Part shown: in pieces, positions 19,201 through 27,585 of the stretch
Numbering within the stretch: position 1 is the stretch's first letter
Layout of the letters: each line of letters opens with the position of its first letter
Source: Chitinophaga costaii
GTDB taxonomy: Bacteria; Bacteroidota; Bacteroidia; Chitinophagales; Chitinophagaceae
Length of the DNA stretch: 64,000 nucleotides
Direction: 5' to 3'
Assembly: GCF_900094705.1 (NCBI RefSeq)
Contig: NZ_FMAR01000005.1
Location: 248,001-312,000 of the forward strand
The notes under the pieces: model-generated
What the model was told of the DNA's origin: nothing
Database searches by the model: none
What the model saw: the letters and a program-made list of their open reading frames with translations, nothing else
Made by a program: the position numbers and the translations under genes

Positions 19201-19505
19201 CGCTTGGGCGTACCGCCGGTTACCGGGATGACAAATACATCGAAGTTGCCAAAACGATCGCTGGCAAAGGCGATGCTTTTACCATCGTGGCTCCACACGG
19301 GTGTCATGTCCATGGCGGGATGTACGGTAAGAGGTACAGCGGTGCCACCAGCTACCGGCACCAAATAGATGTCTCCTTTGAAGCCTACGGCAATGGTTTG
19401 ACCATCGGGGGAAATGGCGGGGTGGCGCAGCCACAGCGCGTTATCCTGGGCATAGGCACCCGTGGCTATGGCCCATCCGGCCAGTAGCAATATTACTTTT
19501 TTCAT
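16272..19505 (-). CDS. Tricorn protease homologue (exported, S41 family)
   Basis: The product has 1077 residues with a signal peptide (MKKVILLLAGWAIATGAYAQ). Many WD40-like beta-propeller strands follow (repeated SPDGK, WSPDGKSL, FSPDGKEL), then the tricorn C1 region, a PDZ domain (GPFDKASSKVKKGDIIEQIDGQPI) and the S41 core. Catalytic candidates match tricorn: Ser-His in NGSHTGG, nucleophile S983 in GNYSDAF, and Glu in GRPTENLQ. Tricorn-type enzymes degrade oligopeptides; export suggests a periplasmic or surface peptide-processing role. It is preceded by a G-rich plus-strand segment and repeat copy R6, and is probably monocistronic. Confidence 0.93.
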   Translation of the reverse strand: MKKVILLLAGWAIATGAYAQDNALWLRHPAISPDGQTIAVGFKGDIYLVPVAGGTAVPLTVHPAMDMTPVWSHDGKSIAFASDRFGNFDVFVIPVTGGTPKRLTYNSMPDYPYDFTPDNKAVLFGSPRTTTAASIRFNNRIFNNLYTVPVTGGSPQLLSAAGAELAHYNASGTQVIFQDRKGYEDAYRKHHLSAVTRDIWVYDLNKKSYTQISSYAGEDREPVFSGKESAYYLSERNGISQNIYKVSLADTSKITQLTHFDKHPVRDLSVSANNTICFTYNGEVYTLQPGAQPQKLSIRVQNDGGDMVEKNIPVTGNLTEFALSPNGKEIAFVSRGEVYVTNVEGSLTKRITNTPQQERMVAWSPDGKSLVYAAERRHNWDIYRATLARADEPYFYASTVIHEEPLIATKAEEFQPSFSPDGKELAYVEDRNVLRVYNLASKQTRTVLPKGHNHSYSDGDWDFSWSPDGKWLLADDQQDRFGNSNAALIPADGKGSINYPVNSGFGEGNAKWSADGKVLTWESAREGRKSLAIQGSREVDIYAAFFDKEAYDRFNLSKDEFNLLLEKEEQAKKSGNADSLRKVKTDTTAKKSTPLDLEHLDDRQLRFTINSASISDYVLNKDASKVFYLAAFEKGFDLWVTEPRTHETKILAKLGGTGTSLALSKDGKTLYASNHGSLVKVDVESGKITPIATNAEMVLNAAEERAYIFEHAWRQVKEKFYDPNIHGIDWEMYRDNYARFLPYINNNYDFQELLSELLGELNGSHTGGRYSPVRPDGDATASLGLFYDENGASKGLLITDVMEGGPFDKASSKVKKGDIIEQIDGQPIADAPDWAQLLNRKAGKNTLVALYNPATGTRWFETVKPVTVGEESELLYKRWVNRQRAIVEKLSGGKVGYIHVRAMNDASFRAVFDEAMGRNRNKQALIIDTRFNGGGWLHDDLNTFLSGKKYLSFAPQGDLLKGGEPMNRWQQPSCVLISQGNYSDAFIFPYVYKQNGVGKLIGMPVAGTGTAVWWETQIDPTIVFGIPMVATIGKEGRPTENLQVEPDIRVPLPYNDFLEGKDPQLEAAVKEMLQEIK

Positions 19506-19688
19506 GAGCGGTTTTGAGCAAGATTTTAGTTGACTGTATTGGGTAAGTCGTAAATCTATTGTTTTGTGTTAGAAATAGGAGGGGTTTTGGGATGAGTGGT
19601 GATGGGAATTTTGTTTGTGGGGAGAGAGGGGTTATGGAGATTATCTTGTGGGGGTTTTTCTTTGGGGAGATTATCCACATACTTTGTG

Positions 19689-20108
19689 GGTAATCCGGCT
19701 TGCGCCGGGAGTTACATTCCGCTGCCGCGGGGGCCTTCTTTTTTGCTGGTGCAAAAAAGAAGCAAAAAAGCACCTGCGGCTGCGGAAAATGGCTAAAATT
19801 TACTGCGCTTCGCTACGGCAAACGAAGCTTACTATTTAGCGTTTCGTTTTCTATTTTGCGATAGTGCGGCTGGGCCGCTGTTCTTTCTTCTGCCCGTTTG
19901 CCGCTTTACGCTCCACTGCGTAAATTTCTTGACGCCATTTTCCTAAGGCCGCTAAATGCTTTGCATACTAGCGGCTTCCATCTTGCTGCTATCCTGCATC
20001 AACATGAATCCTTTGAAATCCGGCATGGTGGCTCCGCTGCATTTGTTCCCCTTTGAAGGGGGTAGGGGGATGACCTTCGCGCTTATCACGCGCACTGATC
20101 ATCCGCTT
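19689..20108 (+). repeat. Modular intergenic repeat, copy R6
   Basis: Head (CCGGCTTGCGCCGG and the CTTCTTTTTTGC hairpin), no cassette, and core with its two arms are present. The segment between the arms is diverged (GGGCCGCTGTTCTTTCTTC). A tail with CCCCTTTGAAGGGGG closes the copy. It is paired head-to-tail-inverted with R7. Confidence 0.85.
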
Positions 20109-20361
20109 TGATCTTTTCTATTTATTTAAATACTAACGTTTCGATACAGCAGACAACCTGTTGATATATAAAAAAAAGTTATCCACTTTCTCAGAATTTT
20201 TATGCTGATCATTTTATCTTTTTACAACTCCCCATGAATTTTCTTACGCTTATTTGCTACGCTATGTACCAGCAAGATGATAAGTCTTCGCAGCCTCGGA
20301 ATACATCTCCTGGTGTATACTGCATGCACTTTATTGATGGTAGCGGCTGATATATGCGTGA
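20109..20361 (-). repeat. Spacer between R6 and R7, homologous to the spacer at 46741-46870
   Basis: Read on the minus strand, 20232-20350 aligns with plus-strand 46720-46850 (shared blocks include ATAGCGTAGCA, GCGTAAGAAAATTCAT and CCGCTACCATCA). It therefore belongs to the same repeat system although it contains no hairpin core. The remainder up to 20231 is AT-rich with nothing recognisable. Confidence 0.6.
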
Positions 20362-20819
20362 TAGGCGCGAAGGTCATCCCCCTACCCCCTTCAAAAGGGA
20401 ACAAATGCAGCGGAGCCACCATGCCGGATTTCAAAGGATTCATGTTGATGCAGGATAGCAGCAAGATGGAAGCCGCTAGTATGCAAAGCATTTAGCGGCC
20501 TTAGGAAAATGGCGTGAAGAAATTTACGCAGCGGAGCGTAAAGCGGCAAACGGGCAGAAGATAGCACAGCAGCCCAAGCGCACATTCGCTCAATAGAAAT
20601 CCAACGCTTAATAGTAAGCTTCGTTTGCCGTAGCGAAGCGCAGTAAATTTTAGCCATTTTCCGCAGCCGCAGGTGCTTTTTTATTCGGGTCATTTTTATT
20701 TTTTACGGGGCCTTATGAATTCGCTTACGCTCATTTGCTTCTTTTTTGCACCAGCAAAAAAGAAGGCCCCCGCGGCAGCGGAATACCCTCCCGGCGCAAG
20801 CCGGATTACCACAAAAGAT
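20362..20819 (-). repeat. Modular intergenic repeat, copy R7 (inverted, with cassette)
   Basis: This is a full inverted copy: tail with CCCCCTTCAAAAGGG variant at 20378-20400, core arms at about 20508 and 20655, cassette at about 20683-20740, and head at 20745-20815. Confidence 0.85.
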
Positions 20820-20932
20820 GTTAGCGGAGGATAATGAAAAACATTTTATGTAACTCCAGGTTACTGCTTTTGCACCAGCAAAAAAGAAGGCCCCCGCGGC
20901 AGCGGAATGTAACTCCCGGCGCAAGCCGAAGC
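20820..20932 (-). repeat. Linker plus a second head attached to R7
   Basis: A linker (GTTACATAAAATG-type on the minus strand) is followed by another head with half of the hairpin (GCACCAGCAAAAAAGAAGG) and the CCGGCGCAAGCCG stem. It ends 32 bp before the TonB receptor stop codon. Confidence 0.75.
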
Positions 20933-20964
20933 CATAGCAATTAGGCTCCGCTACAGCCTCCCCC

Positions 20965-23610
20965 TTACTGCCCCATAGAAGCCCCCTGCATGCCCTCTCC
21001 TTGCATCTTCATGTTCTTGCGCTTAAATACGGCGGTGTCGATTTTACCAAAGCGGTAGGTGAAGTTCAGCTTCACGAGCTGGGGGTTGGCCAGGCGGGCG
21101 TAGTTCTGAACGAAGTACTCGCTTTGGGAAAATTGGCTGTTTAAACGGGTGCGGAAGATGTCACTGATACTAAGCGTTACCGCTGCGGCATTGTTTTTCA
21201 GGAAGGTTTTCTTCACGGCGGCGTCCATGCCCCAGAAGGAACGGATGTAACCCTGGGAAGCACTTTGCGCGGAGCTGGGCGGGCCAAACTGCTGCTGGTT
21301 GTTGTTGATAGGCAGGTTAGTCTTGGACTGGTAGTCGGCCGATATTTGTACGGAAAAGTTCTTCGGCAATTTCACATTGCTGTTGAATTTACCAAACCAG
21401 CTCCACATCGCATCCTGTTCTACAGAGGCCAGGCTGTCGGGGGCGTTGATCTTGCCGTTGTACACGTTCACATTGGTGGTGATGTCCAGCCACTTGGTCA
21501 CGGGGTTTGTGGAGGTAAATTCTGCACCGGTGGTGTAGCTGGAACTGGCGTTGATGTAGGTATTGATGATATCACTTTTGCCAGTGCCGGGGTTGATGCC
21601 AGCTTGCAGGTAGCGGGTGATCAGGTCGTTGGTATGTTTGTAATACAAGGAAAAAAGGATGTTGTGGTTTCCCTTGAACGTCTTGCTGTAAGAGCCTTCC
21701 ACGCTGTTGGTAAATTCCGGCACCAGGTCGGGATTACCACGGGTGATATTGAGGCTGTCGGTGAAATCGGTGTACGGGATCAACTGGAAGAAATTGGGCC
21801 GGTTCACGCGGCGGGTGTAACTCAGTTGCAACTCCTGGTCGTGTTTCAGTTTCTGGCTCAGGAACACGGAGGGAAACAGGCTAATGGGATAGCGGTTACT
21901 GAATTTTTGACCGGTGTTAGTGAGCTTACCATCGTAGTTAGAACTTTCTCCCCGCAGGCCCAGTTGGTAGCCGAAGTTCCCGAATCCACTGGTTACGGAT
22001 GCATAGGCGGCGTACACGTTGTCGTGGTTCTTATAATCGCTGGTGGCGCCGGCCAGGAGTACGGGGGTGCCCATGCCGTTGTATTGCACGTAGGTATCGT
22101 TATAGTTTTCGGTGTTGCGTATCTGTGCGCGCAAACCTGCTTCCAGCTTGGTTTTGGCGGTAAATGGCTTTACGTAGTCCGTCTGTATGGTGAGGAACTT
22201 ATTTTTGCCGGTGCCTATTTGCTGCTGCAACTGGGTGCCGTCGAGGGTGTGGGAAGCATCGTAGTAATTGGTATTATAATCTGCGTTGAACTTGCTGCGG
22301 CCGGAAAAATAGTTAAGGTCTGCCGTCCACTCCTCTCCTTCTTTGGCGAAAGAATGTTTGAAGCCTGCTTGCAGGCCGTTGGCATTGAACTCGCGGGCGC
22401 TGTGGGTGAGGCGCTGGCTGAAGTTGTTCACCGTACCGCTGGGCAGCAGGCTGTCGGTGTTGATGTCGATCACCTCTCCTGGTTTAAACTTGCCATGCAC
22501 TTTAATGCCGGCGATGGAAAAGGAGGTATGGTTGGTGGCAAAATAATCCAGGCCCAGGTTACCGAAAACAAACTGGCCGTTGGTCTTGTTGTTATTTTCC
22601 TGGTCTATGTGTACAGCAGTATCGCCAAAGTTGGTCCGGTCGGTGGTGCCGGTAGTTTTGTTGCGCATGGCATTGACCATGGCCGTGGCGGTGACGTTAA
22701 ATTTACCCTGGCGCACGTTAAAACTACCGCCTCCGTTGTAGCCGCCGCGGATATCTGCCCCGGCCATGACGTTGCCGTTATAGCCGGTCTTGCGGTTCTT
22801 TTTAAGGATGATGTTGAGGATGCCCGCATTACCGCCAGAAGCGTCGTACTTGGCGGAAGGGTTGGTGATCACCTCCACGCTTTCGATGGCGTCTGCCGGG
22901 ATCTGGTCCAGGGAAAGGGTGGTGGGACGACCTTCTACGTAGATCTGGGGAACGGCGTTGCGCAGTTTCACATTGCCATCAATATCCACCTGCACGGAAG
23001 GCACATTGCGCATCACGTCTACCGCGGTACCGCCTACGCTCACGATGTTTTTTTCTACGTTGAACACCTTTTTGTCGATGTCCATTTGCATGAGTGGCTT
23101 ACTGCCGGTTACAGTAACGCCCTCCAGGGTATGGCTGTCGGTTTCCATTTTGATGACGCCCAGGTCTTTTTCAAACTGGCTGAGTGCATCGCTGGCGGCG
23201 GCCATGGCCTTGGCAGGGTCCTGGGGGGCCTTCATCCCGCCGGCGGGCATTTTTAACTGGAAGGCCACCGGCAGTTCTATGGTTTTGTAACCGATGAGGG
23301 AGATCTTCAGTTTCATGGGCGGCCCCATGATGGGCAGCTCTTCAAAGGAAAACTCGCCTTTGCCGGTGGTATTAACGCCTTTAAACAGGAAATCTTTTCT
23401 CTTTTTGGTGATGGAATCGTAGCGGTTTTGCAGGAGGATGACGGCCACTTCAGGAACGGGTTTGCCGTCCTGGTCTACCACGCGGCCAAATACATGGCCT
23501 ATCTTGGGCGGCGCCTGCGCCCCTTTGCCCCCGCCGGGCAAGGCGCCAAATTGCGCGAACGCAGCGTAACAGATCAAGAGCATGCCAAGCAGCAACGACA
23601 ATCTTTTCAT
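20965..23610 (-). CDS. TonB-dependent outer-membrane receptor (OMP_b-brl_3 type)
   Basis: The product has 881 residues. The signal peptide is MKRLSLLLGMLLICYAAFAQ. A CarboxypepD-reg-like domain (VFGRVVDQDGKPVPEVAVIL) comes next, then a plug domain (GTAVDVMRNVPSVQVDIDGNV, VEVITNPSAKYDASG) and an outer-membrane beta-barrel of the second family typical of Bacteroidota. It lacks the TonB-box-STN start of SusC and has no SusD partner, so it is not a glycan SusCD pair. The C-terminal tail is Met/Gln/Gly-rich (KRKNMKMQGEGMQGASMGQ), which is odd. Substrate unknown. Confidence 0.9.
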   Translation of the reverse strand: MKRLSLLLGMLLICYAAFAQFGALPGGGKGAQAPPKIGHVFGRVVDQDGKPVPEVAVILLQNRYDSITKKRKDFLFKGVNTTGKGEFSFEELPIMGPPMKLKISLIGYKTIELPVAFQLKMPAGGMKAPQDPAKAMAAASDALSQFEKDLGVIKMETDSHTLEGVTVTGSKPLMQMDIDKKVFNVEKNIVSVGGTAVDVMRNVPSVQVDIDGNVKLRNAVPQIYVEGRPTTLSLDQIPADAIESVEVITNPSAKYDASGGNAGILNIILKKNRKTGYNGNVMAGADIRGGYNGGGSFNVRQGKFNVTATAMVNAMRNKTTGTTDRTNFGDTAVHIDQENNNKTNGQFVFGNLGLDYFATNHTSFSIAGIKVHGKFKPGEVIDINTDSLLPSGTVNNFSQRLTHSAREFNANGLQAGFKHSFAKEGEEWTADLNYFSGRSKFNADYNTNYYDASHTLDGTQLQQQIGTGKNKFLTIQTDYVKPFTAKTKLEAGLRAQIRNTENYNDTYVQYNGMGTPVLLAGATSDYKNHDNVYAAYASVTSGFGNFGYQLGLRGESSNYDGKLTNTGQKFSNRYPISLFPSVFLSQKLKHDQELQLSYTRRVNRPNFFQLIPYTDFTDSLNITRGNPDLVPEFTNSVEGSYSKTFKGNHNILFSLYYKHTNDLITRYLQAGINPGTGKSDIINTYINASSSYTTGAEFTSTNPVTKWLDITTNVNVYNGKINAPDSLASVEQDAMWSWFGKFNSNVKLPKNFSVQISADYQSKTNLPINNNQQQFGPPSSAQSASQGYIRSFWGMDAAVKKTFLKNNAAAVTLSISDIFRTRLNSQFSQSEYFVQNYARLANPQLVKLNFTYRFGKIDTAVFKRKNMKMQGEGMQGASMGQ

Positions 23611-23881
23611 ATAGGTCTTTTACTTACAGCGCCAAAGTTAGTACGCCATTTTTGTAAACCCCATGGGAAATAGAGGATAGGTAAAAATGTAACGACGAAA
23701 GGCAGGAATGATCCAGCCCTTTACGTCGCTTGGACACAATAGGCCTTTTATGCCCCGCCTGACAGCCCTATACACCCCGTCAACAGCCCCCTGCGCCCGC
23801 TCATCCCGCGGAAAGGCCTTAGCCACCGGGGTATTGCATATTATTTCGTAATTAACGTTCAGAATGGTAAATTTGGGGCGC

Positions 23882-24201
23882 CGATTCTCCAACCAGACGG
23901 AAGTAAAGGTTACACTCAGCACTTTGCCGGTGGTTGGAACAAGGAAGCAAGCGATCTGCCAACAAGCCGGGCCGGCAATATTTGGATAAATTTCAACGTT
24001 ATGCTGAACTTATGTTTCCAGTGGCCCACCGCCACAGGAACGATCCAATCACCACCTTCCCACTGGCTTTTCCCTTTACATCCCGCTTTGGCGGTCATGT
24101 GCAGGCGGCAAGATCATCATCAACACCGATTTTAATTTTTGTTAGTAAATAGAAACACACATGGAACAAGGGCCGGCTTTTTAGCTGGCCCTTTAGTTTT
24201 T
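23882..24201 (+). ncRNA. Candidate small RNA (about 320 nt)
   Basis: The evidence is indirect. TAAATTTG at 23868-23875 fits the -7 box, with TTTCG about 20 bp upstream. A good terminator ends the stretch at 24201, yet no ORF between them looks real and neither flanking gene needs a plus-strand terminator here. It does not match the conserved cores of SRP RNA, RNase P RNA or tmRNA that I know. A short unrecognised CDS is the main alternative. Confidence 0.25.
24168..24201 (+). terminator. Rho-independent terminator with no assigned gene
   Basis: GGGCCGGC (24170-24177) pairs with GCTGGCCC (24184-24191) around a T-rich loop and is followed by TTTAGTTTTT. It lies upstream of the plus-strand esterase and downstream of no known plus-strand gene. 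Confidence 0.7.
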
Positions 24202-24304
24202 AAATCCCCTACCGCGGGCTGCTACATTTTAGCATCCGGCGGCGTATGATGCTGCGTATAAAGGGTTTTTGCCGTATCTTCATCCCCGAACAAACCACGA
24301 CACA

Positions 24305-25297
24305 ATGTATCCTAAAACCTGTGCATTGCTGTTCATGCTTTGCACATCCCTGAAAATCCATGCACAAATTTTTGACACCCCGCTGTACACCACCGGCATC
24401 CCTAATGCTACCGGCCATTATACAGCAGATTCCTGGACCAAAGATTACAGCGAAGTAAGGATGGTATCCAAACCCTACATGCTGATCCTCTCGCCGAAAC
24501 AACACAAGATGCTCACCAGCGCCGTGATTATTTTCCCGGGCGGCGGTTATAGCAGCGAGGTGTTTGAACGCGAGGGCAAAGCCATTGGGATGGAACTGGT
24601 AAAGCAAAACGTAACAGCCTTTATTGTGCGCTACCGCCTGCCGGATAGCGCTACGATGCTAAACCCCGCCATTGGCCCCATACAGGACGCCCAACAGGCA
24701 GTGCAACTGGTACGCGCGGAGGCCAAAAACCTGCTGCTGGACCCAGACCGCATTGGGGTGATGGGCTTCTCTGCCGGCGGACACCTGGCTGCCATGGCCG
24801 GTACCCAGTTCGATTCGGTGTATGCCCCCCGCCTGGATGGCAGCAGCGTGCGCCCCGATTTTATGATACTGGTATACCCTGTGATCAGTATGAAAGACCC
24901 GCTGGCACATGCCGATTCGCGGAAAAGATTGCTGGGGGCCTCGCCTTCGGAGGCGCTGGAGGCGCAGTTCTCCAACGAATTGCATGTTACGGATAAAACG
25001 CCGCCCACCTATCTCATTTATGCGAAGGACGATGACATGGTATCGCCGCGCAACAGTACGGTGTTTTACCAGCAATTAAAAATGCATGGGGTAGATGCCC
25101 ACATCGAAGCGCTGGAACACGGCGGGCATGGGTTTGCCGGGAGGATACCCGCGGAGCAGTGGATGAAGAACCTGTTTGCCTGGATGCGGCAAAGCGGGTG
25201 GATACTGGACATGGCACCGGAAGACTTAGAGCCGGATGCAGCCCCCACCCCACCCCAGGTACCGGCTACTACACCGGCCAAGGAAGTGGCGCTGTAG
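24305..25297 (+). CDS. Secreted alpha/beta hydrolase (esterase), tandem copy 1
   Basis: The product has 330 residues from ATG 24305, which gives a signal peptide (MYPKTCALLFMLCTSLKIHAQ). Family motifs are PGGGYSSEVFEREG (oxyanion HGGG-like), the nucleophile elbow GFSAGG, Asp in YAKDDDMVSP and His in HGGHGF. Members of this branch include xylan acetyl-esterase-like enzymes acting on plant polysaccharides, but specificity is not readable here. The closest relative is the next gene. The C terminus carries a Pro-rich tail after the hydrolase fold. The upstream ATG at 24269 would destroy the signal peptide. Confidence 0.87.
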   Translation: MYPKTCALLFMLCTSLKIHAQIFDTPLYTTGIPNATGHYTADSWTKDYSEVRMVSKPYMLILSPKQHKMLTSAVIIFPGGGYSSEVFEREGKAIGMELVKQNVTAFIVRYRLPDSATMLNPAIGPIQDAQQAVQLVRAEAKNLLLDPDRIGVMGFSAGGHLAAMAGTQFDSVYAPRLDGSSVRPDFMILVYPVISMKDPLAHADSRKRLLGASPSEALEAQFSNELHVTDKTPPTYLIYAKDDDMVSPRNSTVFYQQLKMHGVDAHIEALEHGGHGFAGRIPAEQWMKNLFAWMRQSGWILDMAPEDLEPDAAPTPPQVPATTPAKEVAL

Positions 25298-25345
25298 GGA
25301 GCGCTGGCTATTTTACGTATCTTCATTTTCTAAAACCCTATTTTC

Positions 25346-26341
25346 ATGCAACTCCAATCCGGTGCATGGCTGTTACTGCTATGCACATCCCTGCACCTCC
25401 ACGCACAAGGTTTTGACACGCCCCTGTATGAAGCCGGCATCCCTAATTCTACCGGGCATTTTACGGACGAGACCTGGAGTAATAACTACGCCCAGGTTAG
25501 GCAGGTGTCCAAACCATACCTGCTTATCCTCACCCCCAAACAACACAAACTGCGCACCAGCGCGGTGATTATTTTTCCCGGCGATGGGTATAACTATGAG
25601 GAGTATGAACGCGAAGGCAAGGCCATTGGCATGGAGCTGGTGAAACAGAATGTTACGGCGTTTATTGTGCGGTATCGCCTGCCCGACAGCACTACGATGA
25701 AAGACCCCAGCATTGGCCCCATCCAGGATGCACAGCAAGCCATTCAACTGGCCCGTTCGGCTGCCAAAGACCTGCTGGTGGACCCAGACCGCATTGGGGT
25801 GATGGGCTTCTCCGCGGGTGGACACCTGGCCGCCATGGCCGGCACCCAGTTCGATACTGCGTACGTACCCCGCATGAACAACAACAGCGTGCGACCAGAT
25901 TTTATGATCCTGGTATGCCCGGTGATCAGTATGAAAGACCCATTGGCACCCGCCGCCACGCGGGAGCGACTGCTGGGCACCGCGCCCACGGCGGCGCTAG
26001 AGGCGCAGTTTTCCAATGAACTCCATGTTACGGATCAAACACCGCCTACTTACCTGATCTATGCGAAGAACGATTCGATCGTATCGCCGCGCAACAGTAT
26101 CGTGTTTTACAATCAACTGAAAATGCATGGGGTGGATGCCCACATAGAAGGACTGGATAATGTAGGCCATGCATTTGCCGGTACCATCCCTACGGAACAG
26201 TGGACGAAGAACCTGTTTGCCTGGATGCGGCAAAGCGGGTGGATACTGGATATGGCACCGGAGGATATAGAGCCAGAGTACACCCCCAGCGCACCCGCCG
26301 TGGTGCCAGCCACGATTTCGGCGAAGGAGGTGGCGCTGTAG
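25346..26341 (+). CDS. Secreted alpha/beta hydrolase (esterase), tandem copy 2
   Basis: The product has 331 residues and is collinear with copy 1 along its whole length, roughly four in five residues being the same by eye. The nucleophile elbow is GFSAGG and the Asp motif YAKNDSIVSP. The His motif differs: HGGHGF has become NVGHAF, where the His is kept. The oxyanion region is PGDGYNYEEYEREG instead of PGGGYSSEVFEREG, so substrate preference may have shifted. It is 48 bp downstream of copy 1 and probably co-transcribed. A recent tandem duplication is the simplest origin. Confidence 0.87.
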   Translation: MQLQSGAWLLLLCTSLHLHAQGFDTPLYEAGIPNSTGHFTDETWSNNYAQVRQVSKPYLLILTPKQHKLRTSAVIIFPGDGYNYEEYEREGKAIGMELVKQNVTAFIVRYRLPDSTTMKDPSIGPIQDAQQAIQLARSAAKDLLVDPDRIGVMGFSAGGHLAAMAGTQFDTAYVPRMNNNSVRPDFMILVCPVISMKDPLAPAATRERLLGTAPTAALEAQFSNELHVTDQTPPTYLIYAKNDSIVSPRNSIVFYNQLKMHGVDAHIEGLDNVGHAFAGTIPTEQWTKNLFAWMRQSGWILDMAPEDIEPEYTPSAPAVVPATISAKEVAL

Positions 26342-26587
26342 TTTTTTGATTTTCGCATTCGTACGCCTACATTGCCCGTGGACTATCCCCCACGGGCTTT
26401 TTCATGGCCTGCCTGCTCCGGCATACAATAGGTTTGCTCCCAAATAAAACAAGCCACCGCGGTATAAAAAGTATTTCCCAAATTGTTGGTAAAAATTGCA
26501 GGATGTGGCGGTATTGCAGTGATGCACAATAAATTAGCAGGAGATAACAACGTTCCATATTTTACCATCACGAGAGACCCGTTAACC

Positions 26588-27559
26588 ATGATGACATTTG
26601 AAATCCTGGACGTGCCGGCAAAGTTGATCCATGTCACGCCCGATGTGCCCAAACATTACCAGTCATTGCTATACCCATTTGCGAAAGCTACCTGCACGCG
26701 CTCTCCCGGCGTGGACATCATCGACCAGCAAATTGTGATCGAAGGATGTACCATTGCTTCGCATACGATTATCGGGAAGCTGGATGCCGTGCTGCATCCG
26801 GTGGTGGTGGAGCCTATTGCTACCTTGCACTGTATGCTGCAGGGCAACCTGGCTTGCGTGCTGGCACCGGATATGCCCGTGGAACTGGTACAGGGACAGT
26901 TTAATTTCTTCGAGATCACCCCCGCCCCCCACCGCATTTTTGTGAAGCCAGGACGTTATGTGTCTTTTCACATAGACCTTTCCCAGCACCTGTTGGAAAA
27001 AATAGCCCCTGCCGCCACGGCGTTGCAAACCCTCCTGGAAAAAGCCTTGCAGGTAGAAAGCTCGCCGGTACTGCCGGATGCCGGTATTTTGTTACCGGAG
27101 ATCTACCAGGAAATTGAAGCCATCCGCCAGTGTCCCCACAAAGGAGTGCTGGCCCAGATCCGGTTGCAGGGCCGGATACTGCAACTGCTCACTATTGTGC
27201 TGGAATCGCTGTACCAGCCGGATAAGCCAGTGCCCCGCACCCAACAACTGATGGCCACGATCAAGGCTTATATTGATACCCATTTGGATGAACTGCTTAC
27301 TTTATCGCGTATTGCGAAAGGTTATGCGCTGAGTGAGTCCTGCATCAAACAACAGTTTAAGGCGCTGACAGGAGAGAATTTTTCGGAGTACCTGATCCGG
27401 AAAAGGATGGAGAAGGCGAGGGAGTTGCTGCGCACCACGAACCTGCCCATTGGGCTTATTGCGTTTAAGGTGGGGTATGAGGAGCCTACTAATTTTACAC
27501 GGGAGTATAAGAAGTATTTTCATCATTTGCCGAGTGATGAAAGGAAAATGGCGGTGTGA
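26588..27559 (+). CDS. AraC-family transcriptional regulator
   Basis: The product has 323 residues from ATG 26588 (MMTFEILDV). An N-terminal sensor-like domain of about 215 residues is followed by an AraC HTH (LLTLSRIAKGYALSESCIKQQFKALTG, then IGLIAFKVGYEEPTNFTREYKKYF). The start is set by alignment with the paralogue at 41559, which begins MRFQIAD. The upstream in-frame ATG at 26483 adds unrelated sequence. The sensor domain is shared with 40058-40924 and 41559-42542. The gene is convergent with the LanKC gene, 26 bp away, and preceded by the esterase pair. Targets are unknown. Confidence 0.88.
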   Translation: MMTFEILDVPAKLIHVTPDVPKHYQSLLYPFAKATCTRSPGVDIIDQQIVIEGCTIASHTIIGKLDAVLHPVVVEPIATLHCMLQGNLACVLAPDMPVELVQGQFNFFEITPAPHRIFVKPGRYVSFHIDLSQHLLEKIAPAATALQTLLEKALQVESSPVLPDAGILLPEIYQEIEAIRQCPHKGVLAQIRLQGRILQLLTIVLESLYQPDKPVPRTQQLMATIKAYIDTHLDELLTLSRIAKGYALSESCIKQQFKALTGENFSEYLIRKRMEKARELLRTTNLPIGLIAFKVGYEEPTNFTREYKKYFHHLPSDERKMAV

Positions 27560-27580
27560 AAAGCACCGCCATTTTTTTTT
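27545..27580. terminator. Bidirectional terminator between the AraC and LanKC genes
   Basis: A perfect 12-bp stem AAAATGGCGGTG / CACCGCCATTTT with loop TGAAAAG spans the AraC-type gene's stop codon (TGA at 27557-27559). It is followed by T9 on the plus strand and by TTTTCC on the minus strand, 6 bp after the LanKC stop. Confidence 0.85.
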
Positions 27581-27585
27581 GTTCA

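Larger units (their letters stand above)
23611..24304. other. Intergenic region with a candidate small RNA
   Basis: These 694 bp hold no convincing CDS. Short ORFs on both strands here resemble no family. On the plus strand there is a -7-like box TAAATTTG (23868-23875), a hairpin-forming GTTGG...CCAAC segment near 23934-23963, and an isolated terminator at 24168-24201. Confidence 0.4.

Noticed and set aside
21265..23256. A 663-codon plus-strand ORF
   Set aside because: It lies wholly inside the TonB receptor gene on the other strand and has the His/Val/Gly-rich composition of an antisense shadow.
23930..23970. SRP RNA-like GGAAGCA segment
   Set aside because: The symmetric loop and tetraloop context of SRP domain IV are not formed by the flanking bases.
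23638..24152. Several short ORFs between the TonB receptor and the esterases
   Set aside because: They overlap in different frames and strands, with no signal peptide or motif. A non-coding RNA explains the nearby terminator better.
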